Below, in pieces: positions 1-8,342 of a stretch of DNA of 64,000 nt. The notes below the pieces were generated by a model, which worked only from the letters and a program-made list of their open reading frames with translations, searched no databases and was not told the DNA's origin. The stretch comes from Noviluteimonas sp052115395 (GTDB lineage: Bacteria; Pseudomonadota; Gammaproteobacteria; Xanthomonadales; Xanthomonadaceae). The stretch's first letter is position 1, and each line of letters starts with the position of its first letter. Location of the stretch: NCBI GenBank assembly GCA_052115395.1, contig JBFRGO010000001.1, one strand, 5' to 3'. Made by a program: the position numbers and the translations under genes.

Positions 1-212
1 GGGTGAGGCTAACGGAAGTGCTTTGTCCGCGCACGCGTGAGGACGCGCTGACGTTGCTGAACTCCTTGTGCGGATGCGAGCGGCCGTGACCGGAATCTCA
101 CGCAAAACACGGTCTTGTGTGTCGAAGGGCGCCGGCTGCGGGTTGGATGGGACTGGGAAGGACCATCCGCGGCGACTTCTGACCACCGATTCGCTTCGCG
201 GAGAGTTCCACC

Positions 213-1760
213 ATGATTTCGCTGTCCCGCCGCCGCTTCCTGCAAGGGGCCAGCGCGATGCCGTTGGCCGCATGGCTTTCGAACAACGCGTTCGCCCAAT
301 CCATGTCGCTCGTGCGTTACGACATCGCCTCGCCGCAGGGCCTGGACATGTTGACCACGTATGCCAACGCGATGCGCACGATGCTCGCGCGTCCCGAAAC
401 CGATCCGACCAGCTGGCTCTGGCAGTGGTACACCCACTTCGTCAGCGGCGCGACAACGAAGGCCGCCGAACAGGCGCGCATCTTCGGCACCACCGTCACG
501 CCGCAGAGCATGCTCGCCAACGAGATGTGGAATACCTGCCAGTCGCACGCCGGGCAGAACACCAATCACTTCCTGCCCTGGCATCGGATGTTCGTGTTCT
601 TCTTCGAACAGATCATCCGCGAAGTCAGCGGCCGGCCGGACTTCACCCTCCCCTATTGGGATTACACCTCCGCCGATCCGCTCAAGCGCGGCATCGTGCC
701 GCTGCAGTTCCGGCTGCCGAACGACCCGGTGTTCAACGTGCTGTATCGCTCCAATCGGACTTCGCTCGCCAACACCGGCCAGCGCATCGACAAGACGCAG
801 CCCACCGACCAGATGGACATCAGCGCGACCATGGCCTGCGCGGCCTACAGCACGGTCGGCACGGTGCTGGGCTTCTGCCGCTCGATCGACTCCAACATCC
901 ACGGCCGCATCCACGTGCTCGTGGGCACCGCCTCGAACATGGGCGCCGTGCCGTACGCGGCGCGCGACCCGTTGTTCTGGGTGCACCACTCCACCATCGA
1001 CCGCATGTGGGCGAGTTGGAATGCGAACTACGCCGGCGTGAATCCGCTTTCGACGTGGGGCAACACGCAGTTCGTGTTCGCCGACCGCTTCGGCCAGCGC
1101 GTGACGGGCAAGTTGAAGGACTTCTTCGACACCAACCTGCTCGGTTACGGCTACGACTCGCTGATCGCACCGCCGCCTCCGCCTCCGCCGCCGCCGCAAC
1201 AGCAGCAGACGACGAAGAAAAAGAAGACGCTCACCACGGTGCAGCGCGTCGCCGCCCTCATGGCGAGCACGCCCGAACGCGTTGCCTCTTCGAGCACGAT
1301 GGCCGAGCTCGGCGCGACCAACACCCACGTGAACGTCCAGCGCCTGACGGCAGCCAAGCAGGTCTCGCCGGTCCTGGGCCTGGTGCCCGCCACCGCGCCG
1401 CAACGCACTTACCTGGTGTTGAAGAACCTGCATACGTGGAAGCAGCCGGAAGTGCTCTACCACGTGTATCTCGGCCCGGCGAAGGGTGCGCAATCCAACG
1501 TTCCGCTGAACAAGAACACCTACGTCGGTGCGATCAACTTCTTCGACGCTGAATTCCACGATCACGGCGGTCACGGCGCGAAGCTGGACACCGCACTGGG
1601 CGAGAACTTCTTCAGCTTCGACGTGACCGAACTGCTGCGCCGTTTCGAACGCAGTGGCGCGGTTTCGCGCGACAGCCTGCAAGTGACCTTCGTGCCGGGC
1701 GGCAAGCCCAGCGCGGGCGCCGGCAGCATGGTCGCGAGCATCGAGCTGGTGCGCCAGTAA
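213..1760 (+). CDS. Tat-exported tyrosinase / polyphenol-oxidase-like protein (copy 1)
   Basis: A 515-residue type-3 dicopper oxidase of the tyrosinase family, expected to oxidise phenols to quinones outside the cytoplasm. The N-terminus carries a twin-arginine signal (SRRRFLQG, residues 5-12) and a hydrophobic segment ending near AFAQ. Candidate CuA ligands are H75, H112 and H124 (LPWHR). Candidate CuB ligands are H230 and H234 (IHGRIH) plus the HH pair at 258-259 followed by TIDRMW. A proline run and a Gln/Lys-rich linker (about 320-339) separate the catalytic domain from a C-terminal domain ending in an F-x-FDV motif, like the plant PPO C-terminal region. A homologue follows 180 bp downstream. 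The substrate is unknown. Confidence 0.9.
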   Translation: MISLSRRRFLQGASAMPLAAWLSNNAFAQSMSLVRYDIASPQGLDMLTTYANAMRTMLARPETDPTSWLWQWYTHFVSGATTKAAEQARIFGTTVTPQSMLANEMWNTCQSHAGQNTNHFLPWHRMFVFFFEQIIREVSGRPDFTLPYWDYTSADPLKRGIVPLQFRLPNDPVFNVLYRSNRTSLANTGQRIDKTQPTDQMDISATMACAAYSTVGTVLGFCRSIDSNIHGRIHVLVGTASNMGAVPYAARDPLFWVHHSTIDRMWASWNANYAGVNPLSTWGNTQFVFADRFGQRVTGKLKDFFDTNLLGYGYDSLIAPPPPPPPPPQQQQTTKKKKTLTTVQRVAALMASTPERVASSSTMAELGATNTHVNVQRLTAAKQVSPVLGLVPATAPQRTYLVLKNLHTWKQPEVLYHVYLGPAKGAQSNVPLNKNTYVGAINFFDAEFHDHGGHGAKLDTALGENFFSFDVTELLRRFERSGAVSRDSLQVTFVPGGKPSAGAGSMVASIELVRQ

Positions 1761-1769
1761 GGCGCGAAA

Positions 1770-1799
1770 CGCCGCGCGCCTGGGGACGGGCGCGCGGCG
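1770..1799 (+). terminator. GC-rich hairpin after tyrosinase copy 1
   Basis: A perfect 11-bp inverted repeat (CGCCGCGCGCC with its complement) and an 8-base loop start 10 bp after the stop codon. No long T-run follows, so it may be a Rho-dependent pause or an mRNA-stabilising hairpin rather than a classical terminator. Confidence 0.45.
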
Positions 1800-1941
1800 A
1801 AGGGTTGTTGGGGGGTTGTATTTCGCGTTCCGCAAGAGCCGCTTACACCCTGCCATCACCCGTGCGGGGGGCATGCTCGCCCCCATCGCGGCAGGGGGTG
1901 CGAGCGCCACTGCTGCATGTGAATTTGCAGGAGTGGCAAGT

Positions 1942-3435
1942 ATGAGCGACATCACCCGACGCAATCTGATCAAGGCCATGGCGGCCACGCCGTTGGTCTT
2001 CGGCTTCGCGCGCAATGCACGCGCGGCAACGCTGCTGCGCTGCGACCTGTCCACGCCCGGCGGCCTGGACATGCTGGCGACCTACGCCAACGGCATCCGC
2101 CTGATGCAGGCGATGACGCCCGACAATCCGTGCAGCTGGATGTGGCAGTGGTACACCCACTTCGTCGACGGCGCGACGGTCAAGACCGACGAAATCACGC
2201 GCGTGTGGGGCGATACCGTCACGCCGCAGCGCACGCTCGCCGAGGAAGTCTGGAACACCTGCCAGTCGCACTCCGGCCAGAGTTCGAACTTCTTCCTGCC
2301 CTGGCATCGCTACTACGTCTACATGCTCGAACGCATGATCCGCGTGGTCACCGGGCGCACCGATTTCACGATGCCGTACTGGAATTACACCTCGGCCGAT
2401 CCGGCGCAGCGCGGCGTGGTGCCGGCGCAGTTCCGCATGCCCGACGACCCCGTGTTCGGCGTGTTGTATCGCCCGAACCGCGTCTCGCGCGCGAACAGCG
2501 GCCTGCCCATCCACGCCCTGCAGCCCGGCGATGCGATGAACATCGACGAGGCGATGTCGAAGACGAACTACAGCACCGTCGGCAGCGTGACCGGCTTCGG
2601 CCGCACGATCGATTCGACCATCCACGGCCGCATCCACACGCTGGTGGGCAACACGCGCGGCATGGGCGCGGTGCCGTATGCGGGCAACGATCCGCTGTTC
2701 TTCGTCCACCACGCCAACATCGATCGCATGTGGGCCAGCTGGAACAAGAACGGCAACAAGAATCCGACCGACGCGGTCGCCAATCCCTGGATCAATACCG
2801 CCTTCACGCTCGCCGACGAACGCGGCCTGCGCCAGCAGCGCAGCGCCAAGAATCTGTTCAGCGCGCTGCAACTGGGCTACGACTACGACGCGTTCTTCCC
2901 GCGTCCGCCCGCCGCTCCGACGACACCGCCGCCCGCGACGCTCGCCGCCAAGGGCGTGGCCGGTGCGCAGAAGGTCGCCTCCGCGGTGAACATGGTGAAC
3001 CTGGGCAATGCGGCGACGACCGTGAAGCTCGCGCGCGAGCCGAACGCGAAGGCCACCGCGATGCTCGGCCTCGACGCCGACGCGCGCCACACCTACCTGG
3101 TGCTTCGCAAGCTGCATGCGTGGAAGCAACCGGGCGTGCTCTATCACGTCTATCTGTGCGAGTCGCCGAACGTGGCGCCCGCCGCGCGCAACTACGTGGG
3201 CAACATCAACTTCTTCGACGCCGAGTTCCACGAACACGGCGGCGGCAGCAAGCTGGATACCGCGCTGGGCGACAACTTCTACAGCTTCGATGTCACGCCG
3301 CTGCTTGCGGGGCTGGCGAAGACCAACCGTTCGAGCTCGACGCGCGACATGCTGTTCGTGAAGCTCGTGCCCGGTGGCGTTCCCGAGAAGGGCGCCGATG
3401 CGATGGTCGCCCAGGTCGATCTGATCCGGCAGTAA
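1942..3435 (+). CDS. Tat-exported tyrosinase / polyphenol-oxidase-like protein (copy 2)
   Basis: A 497-residue paralogue of the preceding gene. The start at 1942 is chosen because AGGAG lies just upstream and because it gives a clean Tat signal (TRRNLIKA, then a hydrophobic stretch to NARAA). An in-frame extension to 1816 exists but would bury the signal. The copper-site motifs are kept: WYTH, CQSH, LPWHR, IHGRIH and FVHHANIDRMW. A Pro/Ala-rich linker (RPPAAPTTPPP) replaces the polyproline-lysine linker of copy 1, and the C-terminus again has a SFDV motif. Probably a tandem duplication, because domain order and spacing match throughout. Its role (melanin or phenol oxidation) is inferred from the family only. 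Confidence 0.9.
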   Translation: MSDITRRNLIKAMAATPLVFGFARNARAATLLRCDLSTPGGLDMLATYANGIRLMQAMTPDNPCSWMWQWYTHFVDGATVKTDEITRVWGDTVTPQRTLAEEVWNTCQSHSGQSSNFFLPWHRYYVYMLERMIRVVTGRTDFTMPYWNYTSADPAQRGVVPAQFRMPDDPVFGVLYRPNRVSRANSGLPIHALQPGDAMNIDEAMSKTNYSTVGSVTGFGRTIDSTIHGRIHTLVGNTRGMGAVPYAGNDPLFFVHHANIDRMWASWNKNGNKNPTDAVANPWINTAFTLADERGLRQQRSAKNLFSALQLGYDYDAFFPRPPAAPTTPPPATLAAKGVAGAQKVASAVNMVNLGNAATTVKLAREPNAKATAMLGLDADARHTYLVLRKLHAWKQPGVLYHVYLCESPNVAPAARNYVGNINFFDAEFHEHGGGSKLDTALGDNFYSFDVTPLLAGLAKTNRSSSTRDMLFVKLVPGGVPEKGADAMVAQVDLIRQ

Positions 3436-3456
3436 TCTGCCGGATCCAAACCGGGA

Positions 3457-4587
3457 TCAGTTCGTCATCCGATCCCAGAAGCCCTTCACGCCATCGATGA
3501 AGGTGCTCGACTTCGGCGAATGCTTGCGTGCGCCATCGCCGACGAAGGTCGCTTCGAACTTCTCGAGGATTTCGCGCTGTTCGGCCGTGAGGTTGACGGG
3601 CGTTTCGACGACCGCCTTGCAGTACAGATCGCCGGGTGCGCGGCTGCGCACCGAGCGCACGCCGCGGTCGCGCAGGCGGAAGACTTTCCCGGTCTGCGTC
3701 TCGGCGGGGACGCGCAGTTCCAGGTCGCCATGCAGCGTGGGCACGCGGATCGTGTCGCCCAACGCGGCCTGCGAAATGCGCAAGGGGATGTCGCAGTGCA
3801 GGTCGTCGCCGTCGCGTTCGAAGATCGGGTGCGGACGCACGCGCACTTCGACGAACAGATCGCCCGGCGGCGTGCCGGCCGGGCCGGCTTCGCCTTCGCC
3901 CTGCAGGCGGATGCGGTCGCCGTTGTCGACGCCCGCGGGGATCTTCACCGACAGGACCTTTTCTTCCTCCAGGCGCCCCTGCCCCATGCACGGCTTGCAC
4001 GGATTGGGGATCGTCTTGCCGCGACCGGCGCAGTGCGGGCAGGTCTGCTGCATCTGGAAGATGCCGCGCTGCATGCGCACCTGGCCGCGACCGTGGCAGG
4101 TCTTGCAGTCTTCGAGGATGCCGTCGTTGGAGCCGGTGCCCGCGCAGTGGTGGCAAGAGACCAGCGTCGGCACTTCGATGCGTTTTTCCAGACCTGAAAC
4201 GGCTTCTTCCAGGTCCAGCTCCATCACGTAGCCGATGTCGGCGCCGCGACGTGGACCGCCGCGCGCACCGCCACCGCCGAAGATGTTGCCGAAGATGTCG
4301 CCGAAGATATCGCCCATGTCGGCGTACCCGGCACCGCCGGGCCCGCCGCCACCGCCCATGCCGTGTTCGAACGCGGCATGGCCGTGCTGGTCGTAGAGCC
4401 GGCGCTTGGCCGGCTCGGACAACACCTCATAGGCTTCCTTGCATTCCTTGAACGCGGCTTCCGCGGCGTGGTCGCCGGGGTTGCGGTCCGGGTGATGCTT
4501 CATCGCGCAGCGGCGATAGGCCTTCTTCAGGTCATCGTCGCTGGCGTCCCGGGCAACGCCGAGGACTTCGTAGTAGTCGCGTTTCAT
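3457..4587 (-). CDS. dnaJ: Chaperone protein DnaJ
   Basis: A 376-residue class-I J-protein. The J-domain has KRDYYEVLGV at the start and the HPD motif within MKHHPDRN. A Gly-rich region follows (GGGGGPGG, FGNIFGGGG). The zinc-finger region has four CxxCxGxG-type repeats (CHHCAGTG, CKTCHGRG, CPHCAGRG, CKPCMGQG), then the C-terminal substrate-binding domains. It stimulates DnaK ATPase and delivers unfolded clients. The start at 4587 gives the canonical MKRDYY N-terminus, and a longer upstream open frame is a shadow. It lies 7 bp downstream of dnaK, so the two are cotranscribed. Confidence 0.98.
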   Translation of the reverse strand: MKRDYYEVLGVARDASDDDLKKAYRRCAMKHHPDRNPGDHAAEAAFKECKEAYEVLSEPAKRRLYDQHGHAAFEHGMGGGGGPGGAGYADMGDIFGDIFGNIFGGGGARGGPRRGADIGYVMELDLEEAVSGLEKRIEVPTLVSCHHCAGTGSNDGILEDCKTCHGRGQVRMQRGIFQMQQTCPHCAGRGKTIPNPCKPCMGQGRLEEEKVLSVKIPAGVDNGDRIRLQGEGEAGPAGTPPGDLFVEVRVRPHPIFERDGDDLHCDIPLRISQAALGDTIRVPTLHGDLELRVPAETQTGKVFRLRDRGVRSVRSRAPGDLYCKAVVETPVNLTAEQREILEKFEATFVGDGARKHSPKSSTFIDGVKGFWDRMTN

Positions 4588-4594
4588 CCGTCGG

Positions 4595-6511
4595 TTACTT
4601 CTTGTCGTCCTTGACCTCGGTGAATTCGGCATCGACGACGTCGTCGCCCGCCGCGCCACCACCCTGCGGGCCGCCGGCGTCGCCGCCGCCCTGCCCGGCC
4701 GAAGCCGCCGCCGCGATCGCCTGCGCCGCTTCTTCCAGCGCACGCGTCTTGGCTTCGATCTGGCCCTTGTCGTCGCCCTTCATCGCCGTTTCCAGGTCCG
4801 ACAGCGCGCCTTCGACGCGACCGATCACATCGCCGCCGACCTTGCTGCCGTGCTCGGTGATCGCGCTGCGTACCGAGTGGATCAGCGCGTCGGCCTGGTT
4901 GCGGGCCTGCACGAGCTCATGGAACTTCTTGTCGTCTTCGCGATGCGCTTCGGCGTCCTGCACCATCCGCTGGATTTCTTCGTCCGACAGGCCCGAACCG
5001 GCCTTGATCTCGACCTTCTGCTCCTTGCCCGTCTTCTTGTCCTTGGCGTGCACGTGCAGGATGCCGTTGGCGTCGATGTCGAAGGACACTTCGATCTGCG
5101 GCATGCCGCGCGGCGCGGCGTCGATACCGGCCAGGTCGAAGCGCGCGAGCGACTTGTTGTAGCGCGCCTGTTCGCGTTCGCCCTGCAGCACGTGCACCGT
5201 CACCGCGGACTGGTTGTCCTCGGCGGTGGAGAAGGTCTGCGAGGCCTTGGTCGGGATCGTGGTGTTCTTCTCGATGATCTTGGTGAACACGCCGCCGAGG
5301 GTTTCGATGCCCAGGCTGAGCGGGGTCACGTCGAGCAGCAGCACGTCCTTGACGTCGCCGGCGAGCACGCCGCCCTGGATCGCCGCGCCGAGCGCGACGG
5401 CTTCATCGGGGTTGACGTCCTTGCGCGGTTCCTTGCCGAAGAACTCGCCCACCATCGCCTGCACCTTCGGCATGCGGGTCTGGCCGCCGACGAGGATGAC
5501 TTCGCTGATTTCGCTGGCGCGCAGGCCGGCGTCGTTCAACGCGATGCGGCACGGTTCGATCGTCTTCTTGACCAGGTCGTCGACCAGCGCTTCGAGCTTG
5601 GCGCGCGTGAGCTTGATGTTCAGGTGCTTGGGACCGGAGGCATCGGCGGTGACGTAAGGCAGGTTCACTTCGGTCTGCTGCGCGGAGGACAACTCGATCT
5701 TCGCGCGCTCGGCGGCGTCCTTCAGGCGCTGAAGCGCGAGCGGATCCTTGCGCAGGTCGATGCCCTGGTCCTTGAGGAATTCCTCGACGAGGTAATCGAT
5801 GACGCGCTTGTCGAAGTCTTCGCCGCCCAGGAACGTATCGCCGTTGGTCGAGAGCACTTCGACCTGCATCTCGCCGTCGACCGACGCGATCTCGATGATC
5901 GAGACGTCGAACGTACCGCCGCCCAGGTCGTACACGGCCACCTTGCGGTCGCCGCCCTTCTTGTCCATGCCGTAGGCCAGCGCGGCCGCGGTCGGCTCGT
6001 TGATGATGCGCTTGACCTCCAGGCCCGCGATGCGGCCGGCGTCCTTGGTCGCCTGGCGCTGGCTGTCGTTGAAGTAGGCCGGCACCGTGATGACCGCTTC
6101 GGTCACCGTCTCGCCGAGATAGGCCTCGGCGGTCTTCTTCATCTTCTCCAGCACGCGCGCGGACACTTCCTGCGGCGAGAGCTTCTTGCCGTCGGCGGTG
6201 GCGACCCACGCATCGCCGTTGTCGTGCTCGGTGATCGCGTAGGACACCAGGCCGATGTCCTTCTGGACTTCGGCATCCTTGAACTTGCGGCCGATCAGGC
6301 GCTTGACCGCGAAGAAGGTGTTCTTGGGGTTGGTGACCGCCTGGCGCTTGGCCGAGGCGCCGACCAGGACTTCGCCGTCCTTGGTGTAGGCCACGGTGGA
6401 TGGCGTGGTGCGATCGCCCTCGCTGTTCTCGATGACGCGCGCCTTGCCGCCTTCCATGATCGCCACGCACGAGTTCGTCGTGCCCAGGTCGATGCCGATG
6501 ATCTTGCCCAT
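4595..6511 (-). CDS. dnaK: Chaperone protein DnaK (Hsp70)
   Basis: A 638-residue Hsp70. The N-terminus is canonical (GKIIGIDLGTTNSCVA). Phosphate and adenosine motifs are present (VYDLGGGTFDVS, ILVGGQTRMP), the interdomain linker is DVLLLDVTPLSLG, and the lid ends in a Gly/Asp-rich tail with VDAEFTEV. It binds exposed hydrophobic peptides under ATP control, with DnaJ and GrpE as cofactors. The start at 6511 has GGAGGG upstream. The 104-bp gap to grpE contains two hairpins and a possible sigma-32-like promoter, which would allow separate induction of dnaKJ. Confidence 0.99.
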   Translation of the reverse strand: MGKIIGIDLGTTNSCVAIMEGGKARVIENSEGDRTTPSTVAYTKDGEVLVGASAKRQAVTNPKNTFFAVKRLIGRKFKDAEVQKDIGLVSYAITEHDNGDAWVATADGKKLSPQEVSARVLEKMKKTAEAYLGETVTEAVITVPAYFNDSQRQATKDAGRIAGLEVKRIINEPTAAALAYGMDKKGGDRKVAVYDLGGGTFDVSIIEIASVDGEMQVEVLSTNGDTFLGGEDFDKRVIDYLVEEFLKDQGIDLRKDPLALQRLKDAAERAKIELSSAQQTEVNLPYVTADASGPKHLNIKLTRAKLEALVDDLVKKTIEPCRIALNDAGLRASEISEVILVGGQTRMPKVQAMVGEFFGKEPRKDVNPDEAVALGAAIQGGVLAGDVKDVLLLDVTPLSLGIETLGGVFTKIIEKNTTIPTKASQTFSTAEDNQSAVTVHVLQGEREQARYNKSLARFDLAGIDAAPRGMPQIEVSFDIDANGILHVHAKDKKTGKEQKVEIKAGSGLSDEEIQRMVQDAEAHREDDKKFHELVQARNQADALIHSVRSAITEHGSKVGGDVIGRVEGALSDLETAMKGDDKGQIEAKTRALEEAAQAIAAAASAGQGGGDAGGPQGGGAAGDDVVDAEFTEVKDDKK

Positions 6512-6615
6512 GTTGTCTCCCTCCGAAACTATGAATTTTTGTCGGCGCGGTGCGCCGGAATGACTGAGAAGTAAGGTTCCACGCGGCCGCTTCAAGAGGC
6601 CGCGGGATGAATCGT
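6512..6615 (-). promoter_or_regulatory. grpE-dnaK spacer with hairpins and possible sigma-32 promoter
   Basis: Read leftwards, CTTGAA is followed after 14 bases by CCTTACTT, a partial match to the sigma-32 consensus (CTTGAAA ... CCCCATNT). CTTGAA itself lies in the loop of a 7-bp hairpin (CGCGGCC/GGCCGCG, 6582-6604). A second hairpin (CGGCGC/GCGCCG, 6543-6557) lies closer to dnaK. GGAGGG precedes the dnaK start. Promoter function is inferred from weak matches. Confidence 0.35.
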
Positions 6616-7119
6616 TCAGTCGTGCTTCGCCACGACCACCAGTGCCGGGCGCAACAGGCGCTCGTTCAGCACGTAGCCCTTCTGGAAGACCTGCACGACG
6701 CTGCCGGGGGGCAGCGCGCCCGCCTCGACCATGCTCATCGCCTGGTGGCGATCCGGGTCGAAGCTTTCCCCCGGATGCGGGGCCACTTCGAGCAGGCCGT
6801 TGGACTCGGCGATGCGGTGCAACTGGCGGAGCGTGAGCTCCATGCCTTCGCGCAGCGGGTCGGCCCGTTCGGCCGCCGCCAGGCCCGCTTCCATGCTGTC
6901 GAACAGCGGCAGCAGTTCGGAAAGCAGGCGTTCGTTGGCGAACTTGCGCGCCATCTCCACGTCGCGGGCGAGGCGCTTGCGCTGGTTGTCGAGGTCGGCG
7001 CGCTCGCGCAGTTGCTCGGCGCGCAGTTGTTCGATTTCGCCTCGGAGGGCTTCGATCTGGTCGTGCGATGCGTCTTCGCCGTCGAGGGCGGCGTCGGCAT
7101 CCTGGGGTTCCTGGATCAT
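6616..7119 (-). CDS. grpE: Nucleotide exchange factor GrpE
   Basis: A 167-residue GrpE, the nucleotide exchange factor of DnaK. An acidic N-terminus leads into a long helix (EALRGEIEQLRAEQLRERAD) and the conserved LDNQRKRLARDVEMARKFANE segment. The C-terminal beta domain ends in GYVLNERLLRPALV, with the family hallmark V-x-KGY-x-L-x-ERLLRPA. The ATG at 7119 is preferred, although an in-frame GTG at 7152 would add 11 residues and neither has a strong ribosome-binding site. It lies 86 bp downstream of hrcA on the same strand. Confidence 0.97.
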   Translation of the reverse strand: MIQEPQDADAALDGEDASHDQIEALRGEIEQLRAEQLRERADLDNQRKRLARDVEMARKFANERLLSELLPLFDSMEAGLAAAERADPLREGMELTLRQLHRIAESNGLLEVAPHPGESFDPDRHQAMSMVEAGALPPGSVVQVFQKGYVLNERLLRPALVVVAKHD

Positions 7120-7205
7120 GCGAATCGGTCCGTTCGGCGGCGTCCTCGCCACCCGTGGTCTCAGCGATGCGGCCGGACCGACCGGCTTTCAAGCCCCGGG
7201 GGCGA

Positions 7206-8261
7206 CTATCCGCCCGAGTTCGACTCCAGCGCCTTGCCCAGCACCCCCGCGGCCGCCTGGACCACCGGGATCACGCGGTCGTAGGCCATGCGCGTAGGCC
7301 CGATCACGCCCAGCACGCCCAGGACGCGGCCCCCGGCGGCATAGGGCGCGGTGACCAGCGAGACCGACTCCAGCGGCGCGACCCCGCTCTCCTCGCCGAT
7401 GAACACGCGCACGCCCGGCGCGCGCGCGGTGCGTTCGAGCAACTGCAGGATCTCGCGCTTGCGGGAGAAGGCCTCGAACAGATCGCGCAGGCGGTCCAGG
7501 TCCGACAGGTCCTGCACGCCCATCAGGCGCGTCTGGCCGGCGAGCACCACGTCGTCGCCCAGGTCCGGCGCGAGCGCCTGTTCGGCCAGCTCGACCGTGT
7601 GCGCCATCAGGGTTTCCATTTCCATGCGCGCCGCGCGCAATTCATGCACGAGCGTTGCGCGGATGTCCTGCAGCGGGCGGCCGGCGAAATGCTGGTTCAG
7701 GTAATTGGCGACGCGTTCGAGTTCGCTGGCGTCCCATGTCCGTCGCGTGTGCAGGATGCGGTTCTGCACGTCGTTGTCGGCGAACACCACGATGGCGAGC
7801 ACGCGATTGGCGTCGAGCGCGACGAAGTCGATGTGGCGGAAGGCGAACTGCTCGCGCCGCGGCACGCCGACCACGCCGACGAAATGCGTCATCGCCGACA
7901 ACAGTTCCGATGCGCTGCCCAGCAGCGCCTGCGTCCCCGACCCCACCGGCAACTCCTGTCGCAGGCGCACCAGCTCCCCTTCGGGCAGCGGCTTGACCTG
8001 CACCAGCGAGTCGACGAACACGCGGTAACCCTGCGTGGTCGGGATGCGGCCGGCGGAGGTGTGCGGCGAGGTCAGCAGGCCGCCTTCTTCCAGGTCGGCG
8101 AGGATGTTGCGGATCGTGGCCGGGCTGATGTCCAGGCCCGCGTGGCGCGCCAGGGTTTGCGAACCGACCGGCTCGCCGTCGCGGATGTAGCGCGCGATCA
8201 GGGTGCGCAGCAACTGGCGTGCGCGCGGATCGAGGTCGACATCGGAGGGACGGGAGGCCAT
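7206..8261 (-). CDS. hrcA: Heat-inducible transcription repressor HrcA
   Basis: A 351-residue HrcA repressor, normally binding CIRCE elements with GroEL-assisted folding. The N-terminal winged-helix region contains PVGSQTLARHAGLDISPATIRNILADLEE, and the GAF-like C-terminal domain includes ALGVIGPTRMAYDRVIPVV-type residues (GVIGPTRMAYDRVIPVV). It heads the hrcA-grpE-dnaK-dnaJ cluster. No CIRCE inverted repeat (TTAGCACTC-N9-GAGTGCTAA) is seen upstream, so its targets are probably elsewhere, such as groESL. A possible -10 (TTATAC, with TTGCGC 16 bp upstream) sits so close to the ATG that transcripts could be almost leaderless. Confidence 0.97.
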   Translation of the reverse strand: MASRPSDVDLDPRARQLLRTLIARYIRDGEPVGSQTLARHAGLDISPATIRNILADLEEGGLLTSPHTSAGRIPTTQGYRVFVDSLVQVKPLPEGELVRLRQELPVGSGTQALLGSASELLSAMTHFVGVVGVPRREQFAFRHIDFVALDANRVLAIVVFADNDVQNRILHTRRTWDASELERVANYLNQHFAGRPLQDIRATLVHELRAARMEMETLMAHTVELAEQALAPDLGDDVVLAGQTRLMGVQDLSDLDRLRDLFEAFSRKREILQLLERTARAPGVRVFIGEESGVAPLESVSLVTAPYAAGGRVLGVLGVIGPTRMAYDRVIPVVQAAAGVLGKALESNSGG

Positions 8262-8342
8262 GCGGTCGGTATAAGCCCGCCGCGCAGGCCGCGCAACCGG
8301 CAATCTCTTCGGGCGAGACGAAAGACCGTTTACGCTAACGCC

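Noticed and set aside
1171..1200. CCG/CCT triplet run as a contingency microsatellite
   Set aside because: It encodes the polyproline linker with mixed proline codons, so length changes would stay in frame; no phase-switch logic.
9..2072. 687-residue leftward open frame opposite the first tyrosinase
   Set aside because: Arg/His/Ala-rich, no domain, and antisense to a gene with clear family motifs; typical of high-GC shadow frames.
8262..8342. CIRCE operator upstream of hrcA
   Set aside because: I looked for TTAGCACTC-N9-GAGTGCTAA and found no such repeat in the divergent spacer.
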